A DNA stretch of 64,000 nucleotides, taken from NCBI GenBank assembly GCA_017413025.1, contig JAFPVE010000011.1:124001-188000 (forward strand), written 5' to 3'. Shown here in pieces: positions 18,626 to 28,251 of the stretch (the stretch's first letter is position 1; every line of letters starts with the position of its first letter). The translations under genes and the position numbers were made by a program. The notes under the pieces were generated by a model. That model had not been told where the DNA came from. It ran no database searches and saw only the letters and a program-made list of their open reading frames with translations. Source of the DNA: Acetobacter sp. (lineage in GTDB: Bacteria; Pseudomonadota; Alphaproteobacteria; Acetobacterales; Acetobacteraceae).

Positions 18626-19510
18626 TTACAAAACACGTTGGGCAATCATTTTGAGCTTATGCATCAGGTCTGGATCACGCATTGAGGATGGTGTGACAAG
18701 AGCATGGTCTAAAGCCCGATCACAACCCATGTGACAAACATCACGTTTTCTGCCCAGAATAGGAATAACAGATCTTATAAGGGTTTTAGCTTTTACAACA
18801 TTTTCTTGCATAACAGCCATAACGCTTTGCACGTTGACATCTCCATGATCACTATGCCAGCAATCATAATCTGTCACCATAGCCACAGTGGCATAACACA
18901 TTTCAGCCTCACGGGCTAAACTCGCCTCGGGCATATTGGTCATTCCAATAACAGAACACCCCCATTGACGATATAACTCGCTTTCTGCGCGCGTAGAAAA
19001 TTGAGGTCCCTCCATAACGAGGTACATCCCCCCTCTCGTGACGGCTATATCTTGTCGAAGCGCCTCGGATTCTAATACATCTCCTATACGCGCGCAAAAA
19101 GGATCCGCCATAGAGACATGGGCAACACATCCTGTATCAAAAAAACTTTTTTTCCTTCCCGAAGTACGATCAATCAATTGATCAACGATAACAAAGTGTC
19201 CTGGCGGTAACGCCTCTTTCAAAGAGCCAACGGCGGAGAGCGAAATAATATCTGTTACGCCAGATATTTTAAGAGCCGCGATATTGGCACGATAATTTAA
19301 CTGTGAAGGCGGGACGCGATGCCCTCGTCCATGACGAGGGAGAAAAACACACCTTACACCTTCTAACCGCCCGAATAATAACTCATCATGGGGTGTGCCC
19401 CATGGTGTGTTAACATGTCGCCACTGTTTATCCTCTAGTCCTTCAATATCGTAAAGACCAGATCCACCTATTAAACCAATCACTGGCTCTACTTCCTCTT
19501 TTTCTGACAT
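18626..19510 (-). CDS. mtnP: S-methyl-5'-thioadenosine phosphorylase
   Basis: 294 residues, ATG at 19510. The enzyme cleaves methylthioadenosine (MTA) to adenine and methylthioribose-1-phosphate. The phosphorylase fold begins with IGLIGGSGLYDIEGL. PRHGRGHRVPPSQLNYRANI is the phosphate/substrate segment, MEGPQFSTRAESELYRQWG the signature, and MTNMPEASLAREAEMCYATVAMVTDYDCWH the base-binding region. The NM/D pattern (VTDYDCW) suits MTA rather than guanosine. MTA is the by-product of spermidine synthesis by speD/speE at 42-43.5 kb, so it closes that cycle. Confidence 0.93.
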   Translation of the reverse strand: MSEKEEVEPVIGLIGGSGLYDIEGLEDKQWRHVNTPWGTPHDELLFGRLEGVRCVFLPRHGRGHRVPPSQLNYRANIAALKISGVTDIISLSAVGSLKEALPPGHFVIVDQLIDRTSGRKKSFFDTGCVAHVSMADPFCARIGDVLESEALRQDIAVTRGGMYLVMEGPQFSTRAESELYRQWGCSVIGMTNMPEASLAREAEMCYATVAMVTDYDCWHSDHGDVNVQSVMAVMQENVVKAKTLIRSVIPILGRKRDVCHMGCDRALDHALVTPSSMRDPDLMHKLKMIAQRVL

Positions 19511-19527
19511 TGGAAAACTCTCTCTTC

Positions 19528-20914
19528 TTAATCTAAATCAACGATTTTCCGTAACATGTATTCACAAAAATTAGACATTGTCCGATTTTTATTTGTTTCT
19601 AATAGATAGCATACCTTACCCAAAAGTCTATTGTATGCAAGGTTCATCACATTGACGTATCCCCCGATGATGATTTTTGGGAGATTTGTGTGGATATATG
19701 AGGAGAGGTGCGTTTCGAAATCGTTCGCAAAGGAACAGTCTAAGGCTTTTTTGATGAGGTCTTTACGCTGGTTTTTTTCTAGGTCTTTCAGGTCTCGTGG
19801 GAATTGTTTAAAATAGTCCTTCGGAAAGATTTTTTTAAAACTCCCTTCCAATTCCTCAAGAAGCGTGGCTTGTTTCTCTGGTTCCTCCCACAAACGATCT
19901 GCCTCTACAGCCAAAAGTGCCGACAAAGAACAAATCTGACGAAGCGCTATCTTTTCAACATCTTCCTTATGATCTGGAAGCTCTCTCTTTAACTTCTCCT
20001 GTATCTGGGCTGTAACATCACCCTTAAATCTCTCTAATTGTTCAACAGCATCGTCATGCCGCCAAAACGCATCAACGCGGTTCAGTAAAAATAACATCCG
20101 CGAAAGAGAAGAAACCGAGCTTTTGTTATGCCGAAATTCTCTTTCCTCATCCTCTCCCTTTTCTCCGTAGCTTAATGCCATGACTTGGTTAACCACTTGG
20201 TCCAGTAAAGTTTTTTGTTTTTCTTTATCCGTCTCTTCAGCGTTATACGCAATCAAGCAAAAGGCTTTGTCAATGTTACGCCGAATAATAGGCCCATTGC
20301 GTTCATCGTTGACCGCTTTTAGCCCGGGGAGATCTAAAATTGTCACTTGTGTGCCTTCCGGTAAACCAAGTGCTTCTTTCCTCTCCGCTAAACGAATAGG
20401 CCATTCAACTTCAAAAACAACAGGCTCTATCTCTTTATTCCTATTCTCCTCTTCACGAAACGCCATCATCGTCTCCGCAAGCCGTTGACACACCTCACTT
20501 GCTGTAGGACTTTCCCATCTCCCTGTCTTCCACGTAGAACCTTTCGTTTTGGGAATCGTCAAAGAACATTTATCGCTATGCTTAACCTTAACAAGACCAG
20601 CACTCATCTCTTGAACACCAGCAGGAAGAATCGCCTCACCTATCAAAAAACTCGCTAACGTGCTCTTCCCAGAACTCGTCGTCCCAGTCGTCGCTAATAC
20701 TAACTCAGGATGCTTCGCTTGACCATTTAAGTTAGTACAGAGATTTTTTTAGACAGTAGAAATTTTGTAATATCTCCCCATGTTCATTTTCTGTAAGACT
20801 ATTGCCCAATATAGCCTTTATCTCATCTATCATATCCTCAACAAAAACAATTCGGTTCTCCCATTCATCCAAAACACGTTTAATATTTTCAATAATACAA
20901 TGTGTCGAAAGCAT
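19528..20914 (-). pseudogene. Truncated, frameshifted copy of the dynamin-like GTPase
   Basis: The reading frame starts at ATG 20914 (site ggggtaac) and runs 60 residues to a stop at 20732. The homologous frame continues one base away: the switch lies at a seven-A tract (minus strand, about 20745-20752). After it comes NGQAKHPELVLATTG and the P-loop TTGTTSSGKST, then MSAGLVKVKH, DLPGLKAVNDE and LFLLNRVDAFW, all matching the full-length protein at 2511-4904. The copy ends near residue 450 of the paralog, so the helical C-terminal half is missing. The P-loop region is nearly identical to the paralog at the DNA level. It is either a decaying duplicate or a short GTPase needing a frameshift; a sequencing error in the A-tract is also possible. 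Confidence 0.72.
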
Positions 20915-21097
20915 GACGTTACCCCTTTTTTAATTTCAAAAAAAATAAACAAATAACGAAAAAATAATTCAATACTTCTTTTTAAGTTATTTGGAACCGA
21001 TAAAGTACAATACGTTGACAACATAATACGTTACTGTACGATACATCGTTTTACTTTCGTTTTCCTATTTCATAGTTTTCTTAAATATACGTTATTT

Positions 21098-22006
21098 TCA
21101 AGCCTGTTGATTTTCAATCAGCCGCTTTCTAATTTCTCGCCCGCGTTGAATACGATCAACAATATACGCCGTATTTTCTTCTTCAATAGCCTTTGCCATT
21201 GTTTCTGCACTGTCCATAAAACGATCGAACATTTCTAATAACGCTTTTTTATTAGCCAAGAAAATATCTCGCCACATAATAGGGTCAGATGCGGCAATAC
21301 GTGTAAAATCTCGAAAGCCGGAAGCGGCAAAGTCTAGCACTTCAGAACGCGTTTCTTCTGCAAGATCATCTGCCGTGCCACAAATAGTAAATGCTAATAA
21401 ATGTGGTAAATGGCTCACAATCGCACAAACTCGATCATGATGTTCCGGTGTCATATGGCGTACATGAGCACCACATCTTTGCCAAAAAACACGAATCATT
21501 TCTATCGCTTCAAAGGATGTGTGTTCCAAAGGTGTAAGCAAACACCAACGATTCTCAAAAAGCATCGCAAGACCGGCATCAGGTCCGGAAAATTCTGTCC
21601 CTGCCATAGGATGTGCGGGCACGTAGGCAATATTAGGAGTAACGATGCGTTCCAATACGGGACGAATAGCCTCTATCACAGACACTTTGGTTGACCCTAC
21701 ATCTGTCAAAATCGACCCAGTGCGCATAACGGGAAGAATCTTTTCCGCAACAGATCCTATCCTTCCAACAGGAACACACACCATAACGCAATCAGATTGT
21801 TGTGCGGCACTTATAGCGTCTGTCATTACTTCATCGGCAATTTGTAACTCATGAACACGTTGACAAACATCAGGATTTGAGTCGACAGCAAGCAACCGTC
21901 GCGCCAGTCCGTACCCTAAACGGGCCCGCCGTAAAACAGAAGATCCGATAAGCCCAACGCCAATGACTGTCAGCGTATCAAAAACAACTGGTAGCTCTTT
22001 AGTCAA
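21098..22006 (-). CDS. Prephenate/arogenate dehydrogenase
   Basis: 302 residues from TTG 22006, chosen because aggaagggg lies just upstream and the start overlaps the previous stop by 8 bases; a TTG at 22042 is less likely. The NAD-binding motif is VIGVGLIGSSVLRRAR. DVGSTKVSVIEA, YVPAHPMAGTEFSGPDAG (catalytic His) and FRDFTRIAASDPIMWRDI are TyrA/TyrC-family segments. It converts prephenate (or arogenate) to the tyrosine precursor. Monofunctional: no chorismate mutase domain. It is coupled to the hpnL-like gene upstream, as is often seen in related bacteria. Confidence 0.9.
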   Translation of the reverse strand: MTKELPVVFDTLTVIGVGLIGSSVLRRARLGYGLARRLLAVDSNPDVCQRVHELQIADEVMTDAISAAQQSDCVMVCVPVGRIGSVAEKILPVMRTGSILTDVGSTKVSVIEAIRPVLERIVTPNIAYVPAHPMAGTEFSGPDAGLAMLFENRWCLLTPLEHTSFEAIEMIRVFWQRCGAHVRHMTPEHHDRVCAIVSHLPHLLAFTICGTADDLAEETRSEVLDFAASGFRDFTRIAASDPIMWRDIFLANKKALLEMFDRFMDSAETMAKAIEEENTAYIVDRIQRGREIRKRLIENQQA

Positions 22007-23174
22007 TATCCCCTTCCTCTTTGTTTGGGATTTCGTAAACAAATGTACGCACGGGGGTTACTGTAAATTGATCGGCTTTTGCGTTCTCAATTTTTGTATG
22101 ATAGTGCTCAGCATGTAGGCTACGCATTTCTAAAAATTGCCAGATCAATAACACAGAAATACCAACCGTTAATTCTCTTCCACGACGCAGCAAAGAAAAC
22201 CCAAGAGCAATAGGAGCAGAAATATCAAAAACATGACCAATTACCATATAAGCACCTTCTTGCACCCCTAGACCAGCAGGTATAAAAAAGCCGACCGACA
22301 TAATGGCACAGGCTACCCCTTCAATAGCAACAGCTTGGAAAAACGTTAAAGACGCCCCTAAAAACCATGCTGTTACCCAAAGTATACCAGCACTACCCAG
22401 CCATCCCAGAAAATGACAAGACGCCGCCATAGCAATGCGTAATGGATGACTCCATGCTTGTTCCAGATAGTCCTGCGCGGCATCTACACTATCTAATAGC
22501 CCATTTTTCCATTTCTCTGTCATTTTTCTGACAAAAACCCCTCCGAAACGGCGTAATAACCGCCCGCCGTTACGTTGTGTCCAGATAAACCCTATTGATC
22601 CTACAACGAGGAATAGAGCACCCCCCATAATGGGCATCACTAACGGATGAAAGCCCCGATACGTTACAAGAAAGATGATAGCCAAAAGAATAAAGGCAAC
22701 TTGCCCCATCACTTCTGTTGTAATGTCAACAAGATTGGCCCCCGTTGCTTCTGACAAGTAAATATTTGGGCTTGTTTCTTTTACACGAAGACATGTTGCT
22801 CTCACACCGAGAACCATTCCCCCCACTTGTGAAAGTGGCAGACACGAACCCACAGCATCGCGCACCATACGTGCCCCTACTAAACGCCAATATCCCAATT
22901 CAGGAAAAGCGACATGCCACGCAAGCCCAAGAATGCCATCAACCAATAATTGGCACAGCACAATAGCACAAAAGCCATAAAAACCGATGCTCAAAACAGC
23001 GTGGAGAACAGGGTCTACCCCACTCCACGCCACAATAAGAGTCGTAACAATAAGCCCTAAGATAGCAAAAAAAAGTGTAAGTTTTTTCAAATTACAATCT
23101 CTAAATCTATCACAAACATTCCCTTCTATTTTCACAACATTAAGAGATGTCGTCCTTAATAAACTCTGCCTCAA
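21999..23174 (-). CDS. hpnL: Hopanoid-associated membrane protein HpnL (lysylphosphatidylglycerol synthase TM-type)
   Basis: Up to 391 residues with about eight hydrophobic segments and the flippase-like GGMVLGVRATCLRVKE and FFIPAGLGVQEGAYMVIG segments of the YbhN/LPG-synthase membrane family. The position, divergent from hpnA, fits HpnL, proposed to move hopanoids or precursors across membranes. Start uncertain: TTG 23174 gives the longest form, but TTG at residue 28 (preceded by agag) matches where similarity should begin (KKLTLFFAILGLIV). Transport function in this organism is inference. Confidence 0.75.
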   Translation of the reverse strand: MRQSLLRTTSLNVVKIEGNVCDRFRDCNLKKLTLFFAILGLIVTTLIVAWSGVDPVLHAVLSIGFYGFCAIVLCQLLVDGILGLAWHVAFPELGYWRLVGARMVRDAVGSCLPLSQVGGMVLGVRATCLRVKETSPNIYLSEATGANLVDITTEVMGQVAFILLAIIFLVTYRGFHPLVMPIMGGALFLVVGSIGFIWTQRNGGRLLRRFGGVFVRKMTEKWKNGLLDSVDAAQDYLEQAWSHPLRIAMAASCHFLGWLGSAGILWVTAWFLGASLTFFQAVAIEGVACAIMSVGFFIPAGLGVQEGAYMVIGHVFDISAPIALGFSLLRRGRELTVGISVLLIWQFLEMRSLHAEHYHTKIENAKADQFTVTPVRTFVYEIPNKEEGDID

Positions 23175-23353
23175 TTTTCACATAATTACATAATTTTTAA
23201 CAAAGTTGACAAGTTTAATCATGTTTAACAAATTATCGTGTTATCGTATAGTAGTTACGGATAGCCAGTACATCGTGCATGAACTGGTTTGCCTTACTTA
23301 AAATTTTTAATATTTAACAAATATTTAAAACCTTTCATAGGAGAATTATCGCC

Positions 23354-24352
23354 GTGACAGCTCCAACACTTGTTACTGGTGCTACTGGCTTCGTTGGCTC
23401 CGCTGTGGCTCGTATTTTACATGATCGTGGTCACTCCCTACGGCTTATGGTACGTAAAGGAAGTGATCTGCGCAATATTGCCGAACTTTCTGCCGAGATT
23501 GTAGACGGTGATCTCCTACGTCCCGATACTTTTGAAAGGGCAGTCAAGGGGTGCCGTTATGTTTTTCATGTTGCGGCAGATTATCGCCTATGGGTGCCAG
23601 ATCCTGCTCCTATGATGACGGCTAATGTTGAAGGCACGCGCTTGCTCATGCGCGCGGCTTTGAATGCCCGTGTTGAACGAATCGTTTATTGTTCTTCTGT
23701 TGCAGCACTTGGGCTTATTGGTGATGGAAGCATAGCTGACGAAACGACCCCTATACGTGAACACGCCGTTATTGGCGTTTACAAACGATCAAAATACAGA
23801 GCCGAGCAAGAAGTGCTCCGCCTTATTCGAGAACAATCTTTACCAGCGGTTATTGTAAACCCTTCTACGCCTGTTGGTCCGCGTGATATTAAACCAACAC
23901 CAACAGGGCAGATGATTCTTGATTGTGCCGCAGGGCGTATGCCGGCTTACGTTGATACAGGTGTAAATATCGTTCATGTTGATGACGTTGCTATAGGACA
24001 CGCTTTAGCTTTAGAGCAAGGTAAAATAGGAGAAAAATATATTCTCGGAGGTGAAAACTTCCTTTTACATGATCTTTTTGATATGGTCTCTCGCATTGCA
24101 CATGTCGCACCACCGCGTATTCGTTTATCACAGGAAGTTATTTGGCCTGTCGCTGTTGTTTCGGAATGGCTATCACGGGCATTTGGGGTAACACCGCGCG
24201 TTACGCGTGAGATGTTAGCTATGTCTCGTAAAAAAATGTTTTTTTCTTCTGATAAAGCCAAAAGAGAGTTGGGCTATACGCCTCGTCCAGCTTATCAGGC
24301 TGTAGAGGATGCCATTACTTGGTTTCGTCATAACGGCTTTCTCAAATCTTAA
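23354..24352 (+). CDS. hpnA: Hopanoid-associated sugar epimerase HpnA
   Basis: 332 residues from GTG 23354 with an AGGAG ribosome site. NAD-binding LVTGATGFVGSAVARIL at the N-terminus, catalytic YKRSK (YxxxK; residues about 144-148), and NPSTPVGPRDIKPTPTG downstream, all typical of HpnA. It is thought to act on the side-chain sugar of hopanoids. It leads the plus-strand hopanoid operon. The classical next gene, hpnB (glycosyltransferase), is replaced by a small secreted-protein gene. Confidence 0.9.
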   Translation: MTAPTLVTGATGFVGSAVARILHDRGHSLRLMVRKGSDLRNIAELSAEIVDGDLLRPDTFERAVKGCRYVFHVAADYRLWVPDPAPMMTANVEGTRLLMRAALNARVERIVYCSSVAALGLIGDGSIADETTPIREHAVIGVYKRSKYRAEQEVLRLIREQSLPAVIVNPSTPVGPRDIKPTPTGQMILDCAAGRMPAYVDTGVNIVHVDDVAIGHALALEQGKIGEKYILGGENFLLHDLFDMVSRIAHVAPPRIRLSQEVIWPVAVVSEWLSRAFGVTPRVTREMLAMSRKKMFFSSDKAKRELGYTPRPAYQAVEDAITWFRHNGFLKS

Positions 24353-24394
24353 TCAGGTTATCTTGTATGGCTATTCAATGAAGGGATGAGACCG

Positions 24395-24769
24395 ATGAAA
24401 AAAATAAGTTTCCTTATGCTTATCGCCATCTTCTCTTTCTTGGGCTCTCAACATTTATCTTTTGCCCAAAGAATCTACAATAGCACCAAAAACTCTTCAG
24501 AAACCCCTGCCAATAGCAACGCCATCGGTCAAGCTGCAGGCGGGGAATCTGCTCAACGTTCTCTCACAAGTGAAAACGGAAGGGCAATTCAATTTCACAG
24601 ACAAAAGTTCCAAAGCTCTCCAGATCCCAATTTTTATGCTACCCCGCAAGGGCGCACAATTATTTTTATGAACGAACTTCGTGCCGGCATTCCTATGACC
24701 AATGCACAAGTACAATGGTATATGAACAACATGCAGCAAGACATGTACAGAGGATATCAGGGATATTAA
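24395..24769 (+). CDS. Small secreted protein inside the hopanoid operon
   Basis: 124 residues from ATG 24395 (ggatgaga site); ATG 24386 is too close to the site. The first 28 residues (KKISFLMLIAIFSFLGSQHL... ending SFAQ) form a signal peptide. The mature part is polar, Gln/Asn-rich, and ends with aromatic QVQWYMNNMQQDMYRGYQGY. No family recognised. It lies 43 bases after hpnA on the same strand and about 200 bases before hpnC. It occupies the place of hpnB but bears no resemblance to a glycosyltransferase. Confidence 0.6.
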   Translation: MKKISFLMLIAIFSFLGSQHLSFAQRIYNSTKNSSETPANSNAIGQAAGGESAQRSLTSENGRAIQFHRQKFQSSPDPNFYATPQGRTIIFMNELRAGIPMTNAQVQWYMNNMQQDMYRGYQGY

Positions 24770-24974
24770 TATTTTTTGCAAGTGTTAAAGTCTTGGTATA
24801 AAATACTAGACTTAATAAAGCAAGGATGTTATACTATTGTACCTTGAGATGTGTAATAGATAAGTACAGAAATTGCTTACTTTCACAGTTGAAGAGAAAC
24901 ATGCCTTATAGGCTTTAGTATCTTTAAATAAAAATAAAGAGAGGAAAAGCTTTTTTAATTATTCATTAAAGACA

Positions 24975-25847
24975 ATGACAGAAGAAGATACGACGAATGT
25001 GTGGGGGACAGCAGATGTTTCCTCTGGGAAAACAGCTTCTGACGAAAATTTCCCTGTTGGTTCTTTTCTTATCAGTAAAGCGTTACGCCCTCATATTCAT
25101 GCTTATTATACTTACGCCCGTGTTATTGATGATATTGCCGATTGTAGCACGCTCACGCCTCATGAAAAAATAACCCGTCTTGACGCAATGGAACAGGTTT
25201 TGCGTGGCACACGTCAACCTATTGATCGTCGTGATGCGCAAAGTGCACTGAAACTACGTAACTCACTTTTACAAACAGGTGTACCGTTTGAAACGGCCAC
25301 TGATTTGCTTATCGCGTTTCGCAATGACTCGCGAGGAAAGGAATATCACTCTTGGGATGATTTGCTCCAATATTGTCGATTTTCTGCAAATCCTGTAGGG
25401 CGCTATCTTATAAGTCTACACGGAGAAAGTGAGAGTGCTTTTTGGGCGTCTGATGCACTGTGTACATCTTTGCAGATTCTTAACCACATGCAAGATTGTG
25501 CTAGTGATCTTACTCACTTAAAACGTTGTTATATTCCCTCTGAGATGATGCAGCATACAGGCACAACAGAGGATGAATTGCGTCTACCGTGTACTTCGCC
25601 CGCAATGCGAAATGTTTTTGATGCTATGCTTGATCATGTAGACATTTTAAATAAAGAAGCAAGCTCTCTTACTTCTTATATTCAAGACCGTCGCTTCCGC
25701 ATGGAGTGTGCAGCAATTGTTTGCCTTGCACAAAGACTAACATTACGTTTACGCAAAGAAGATCCTCTTGCACAACGGGTTAAACTGCATAAAACCGACG
25801 CCACATATGCCGCCGCTGCGGCTTTGCGTGTGTGTTTTTTTGCTTAA
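24975..25847 (+). CDS. hpnC: Hydroxysqualene synthase HpnC
   Basis: 290 residues. Squalene/phytoene-synthase fold: the ENFPVGSFLISKALRPH start typical of HpnC, first Asp-rich motif DDIAD and the second at LNHMQDCASDL. HpnC turns presqualene diphosphate into hydroxysqualene, which HpnE reduces to squalene. It is followed by HpnD and HpnE, the bacterial three-enzyme route that replaces squalene synthase. Confidence 0.93.
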   Translation: MTEEDTTNVWGTADVSSGKTASDENFPVGSFLISKALRPHIHAYYTYARVIDDIADCSTLTPHEKITRLDAMEQVLRGTRQPIDRRDAQSALKLRNSLLQTGVPFETATDLLIAFRNDSRGKEYHSWDDLLQYCRFSANPVGRYLISLHGESESAFWASDALCTSLQILNHMQDCASDLTHLKRCYIPSEMMQHTGTTEDELRLPCTSPAMRNVFDAMLDHVDILNKEASSLTSYIQDRRFRMECAAIVCLAQRLTLRLRKEDPLAQRVKLHKTDATYAAAAALRVCFFA

Positions 25848-25921
25848 CCTAAGTAAAAAATTCTTGTAGAGTCAAAAAGCATGTTCTTTTATCTTAACTT
25901 AAGAAAACAGGTAGAAACCGC

Positions 25922-26830
25922 GTGACAGCCTTAACCGTAGATTCTGTTCAAACACATGATAGCCCCACACCTCTTGGGTGTGATCCGGCTGACCTTGCTT
26001 GGGTAAAAAGTATTGTCCAGCAGGCCGGGACATCTTTTGCCCTAGGGATGCATGTTTTACCACCTATGCGGCGTTATGGTATGTATGCTATTTACGCGTT
26101 TTGCCGTGTTGTTGATGATATTGCCGACGGACACGCTCTATTAGAAAAACGGACCAACGCTTTACATACATGGTATAAACGGATTTCTACCCTCTATGAA
26201 CACCCACAAATTACCCCAAGTGAGCCGTTAGAACGTGTTCTACGTGCTGCTATTTTCTTCTTTTCTCTCCGACAAAGTGATTTTTATTCTATACTCGATG
26301 GCATGCTCATGGATACTCAATCTGCCATTGTTGCTCCTGATGAAACAACTTTAGACACCTATTGTGACCGTGTCGCCTCGGCGGTTGGTCGGCTTTCTGT
26401 ACGTATTTTTGGAGAGTGCTCTGACGCTGGTGATAATGTTGCTCATCATCTTGGACGTGCTTTACAGTTAACGAATATTCTGCGTGATATTCCGGAAGAT
26501 GCTGTACGTAAGCGATTGTATTTGCCGTCAGATTTGTTAGACCGTTTTGATGTACCTCGTACCCCTATCCTCGCATTAACATCTCCCAGACTCGATGGTG
26601 TCTGTCGAATCATGGCTGCCCGTGCTCATGACCATTTTCGTGCGGCTTTCACAACTATGAAATCATGCCACCCTAAAGCGATTCTTCCAGCACGCATTAT
26701 GGGAGCAAGTTATGCGGCGACTCTCTCCGCACTCTGTGCACGTGGTTGGTCACCATCTGTTTTACGACGCCTTCCTCACAGCACTTTTACGGCTAAAGGA
26801 ATACGGTTTATCCACTCCTATTTTCCGTAA
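25922..26830 (+). CDS. hpnD: Presqualene diphosphate synthase HpnD
   Basis: 302 residues, GTG start at 25922. It carries both isoprenyl-diphosphate motifs, YAFCRVVDDIADG (first) and TNILRDIPEDAVRKRLYLP (second, in the strict RD.xED form of phytoene-synthase relatives). HpnD joins two farnesyl diphosphates into presqualene diphosphate. It sits between hpnC and hpnE as expected. Confidence 0.94.
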   Translation: MTALTVDSVQTHDSPTPLGCDPADLAWVKSIVQQAGTSFALGMHVLPPMRRYGMYAIYAFCRVVDDIADGHALLEKRTNALHTWYKRISTLYEHPQITPSEPLERVLRAAIFFFSLRQSDFYSILDGMLMDTQSAIVAPDETTLDTYCDRVASAVGRLSVRIFGECSDAGDNVAHHLGRALQLTNILRDIPEDAVRKRLYLPSDLLDRFDVPRTPILALTSPRLDGVCRIMAARAHDHFRAAFTTMKSCHPKAILPARIMGASYAATLSALCARGWSPSVLRRLPHSTFTAKGIRFIHSYFP

Positions 26831-26869
26831 ACAGTTTTTCTAAAGTAAAGGCAATACGTCATAAAAAAA

Positions 26870-28189
26870 ATGGTAGGCACCTTACACATTATTGGTGGTG
26901 GTATGGCTGGTTTAGCTGCAGCTGTGGAAGCAGCCGGAACATGTAAGCATATTGTGCTTCATGAATCTGGAAATGTCTGTGGCGGGCGTGCACGTTCTTA
27001 TGACGATAAGCATTTAGGTAGCTATATTGACAATGGTAACCATTTGTTTCTTTCTGCGAACAAAACTATTTTCCGATACCTCAACTTAATAGGATCTGTT
27101 GAAACACTAGCCGGACCAAAAGCCCCTTTATTCCCTTTTATTGACTTACGTGAAGACGTTCGATGGACGCTTTCTCTTTCACAAGGAAAGATTCCTTGGT
27201 GGATTTTCCAACCCCATCGCCGTGTCCCAGACATGCGATTATCTGAACTACGAAGTTTGTATAAACTTTTTTCTGCCACAGGACAAACAACTGTTACAGA
27301 ATGTTTGTTGTCTGGATCTTTCTCGCAGAGATTACTCATACCCTTTTCTATCTCCGTACTCAACACCCCGTGCGAAACAGGCAGTGCTGCTTTATTAGGC
27401 GCTGTTTTACGTGAATCACTTTTTCGCGGCGGAGAAGCCTGTATTCCATGGTTCGTCAGTAAAGGACTTTCTGAAACTTTCGTTACCCCTGCACTGGCTT
27501 ACTTACGCTATATGCAGGCTGAAGTACGCTTACAAAGCCGTATTACCCAATTAGATGTCTCAAAAGAGAATTTCCCCTATCGTCGTATTACAGCCCTTCA
27601 TACTCACCACGGGCATATTCCTCTCACACAAGATGACCAAGTTATTCTTGCTGTACCCGCCCCTATCGCTAAAAGCCTTCTTGGAAAACATATCCCCCAT
27701 TTAACCGTCCCCACAGAATTTGAAAGCATTCTTAACGTTCACTTTCGCCTCGACACAGCCCCCATACCCATTGGATCTTTAGCACGATGTGGCTTTATAG
27801 GTGTCATTGGTGGAATCGCTGAATGGATCTTTTTACGCGGTCATATTATCTCCGTAACCGTAAGTGCAGCGAATCGGTTTATTTGCAAAAACCCGGATGA
27901 CCTCATGCATAAAATTTGGCATGATGTCCGCTGTGCTTGTGATGCAGCACTCTCTCATCCTCTCCCTCTTTACCCTGCTGCACAACGTATGATATGGGAA
28001 AAACGGGCAACTTTTGCTGCAACTCCTGCCCAAAATCATTTACGCCCTGGTCAGACAACCTTGTTAACAAACCTTGCACTTGCAGGAGATTGGGTTTCTA
28101 CAGGACTACCTGCCACCGTTGAGGGTGCCATGCGTTCTGGCGTTCAAGCTGTAGAAATACTCGGATTAAAAAGACCTACTCTACATTAA
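26870..28189 (+). CDS. hpnE: Hydroxysqualene dehydroxylase HpnE
   Basis: 439 residues. N-terminal FAD motif HIIGGGMAGLAAAVEAAG, then ESGNVCGGRARSY, and near the C-terminus NLALAGDWVSTGLPATVEGA, the flavin-binding end of squalene-associated FAD desaturases. It converts hydroxysqualene to squalene. The gene starts 40 bases after hpnD. Confidence 0.92.
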   Translation: MVGTLHIIGGGMAGLAAAVEAAGTCKHIVLHESGNVCGGRARSYDDKHLGSYIDNGNHLFLSANKTIFRYLNLIGSVETLAGPKAPLFPFIDLREDVRWTLSLSQGKIPWWIFQPHRRVPDMRLSELRSLYKLFSATGQTTVTECLLSGSFSQRLLIPFSISVLNTPCETGSAALLGAVLRESLFRGGEACIPWFVSKGLSETFVTPALAYLRYMQAEVRLQSRITQLDVSKENFPYRRITALHTHHGHIPLTQDDQVILAVPAPIAKSLLGKHIPHLTVPTEFESILNVHFRLDTAPIPIGSLARCGFIGVIGGIAEWIFLRGHIISVTVSAANRFICKNPDDLMHKIWHDVRCACDAALSHPLPLYPAAQRMIWEKRATFAATPAQNHLRPGQTTLLTNLALAGDWVSTGLPATVEGAMRSGVQAVEILGLKRPTLH

Positions 28190-28251
28190 CCTCCCCCCCC
28201 CACTATTCTTATACAATGCCATTCACACAACAAAAGAAAGGATACCCAACA

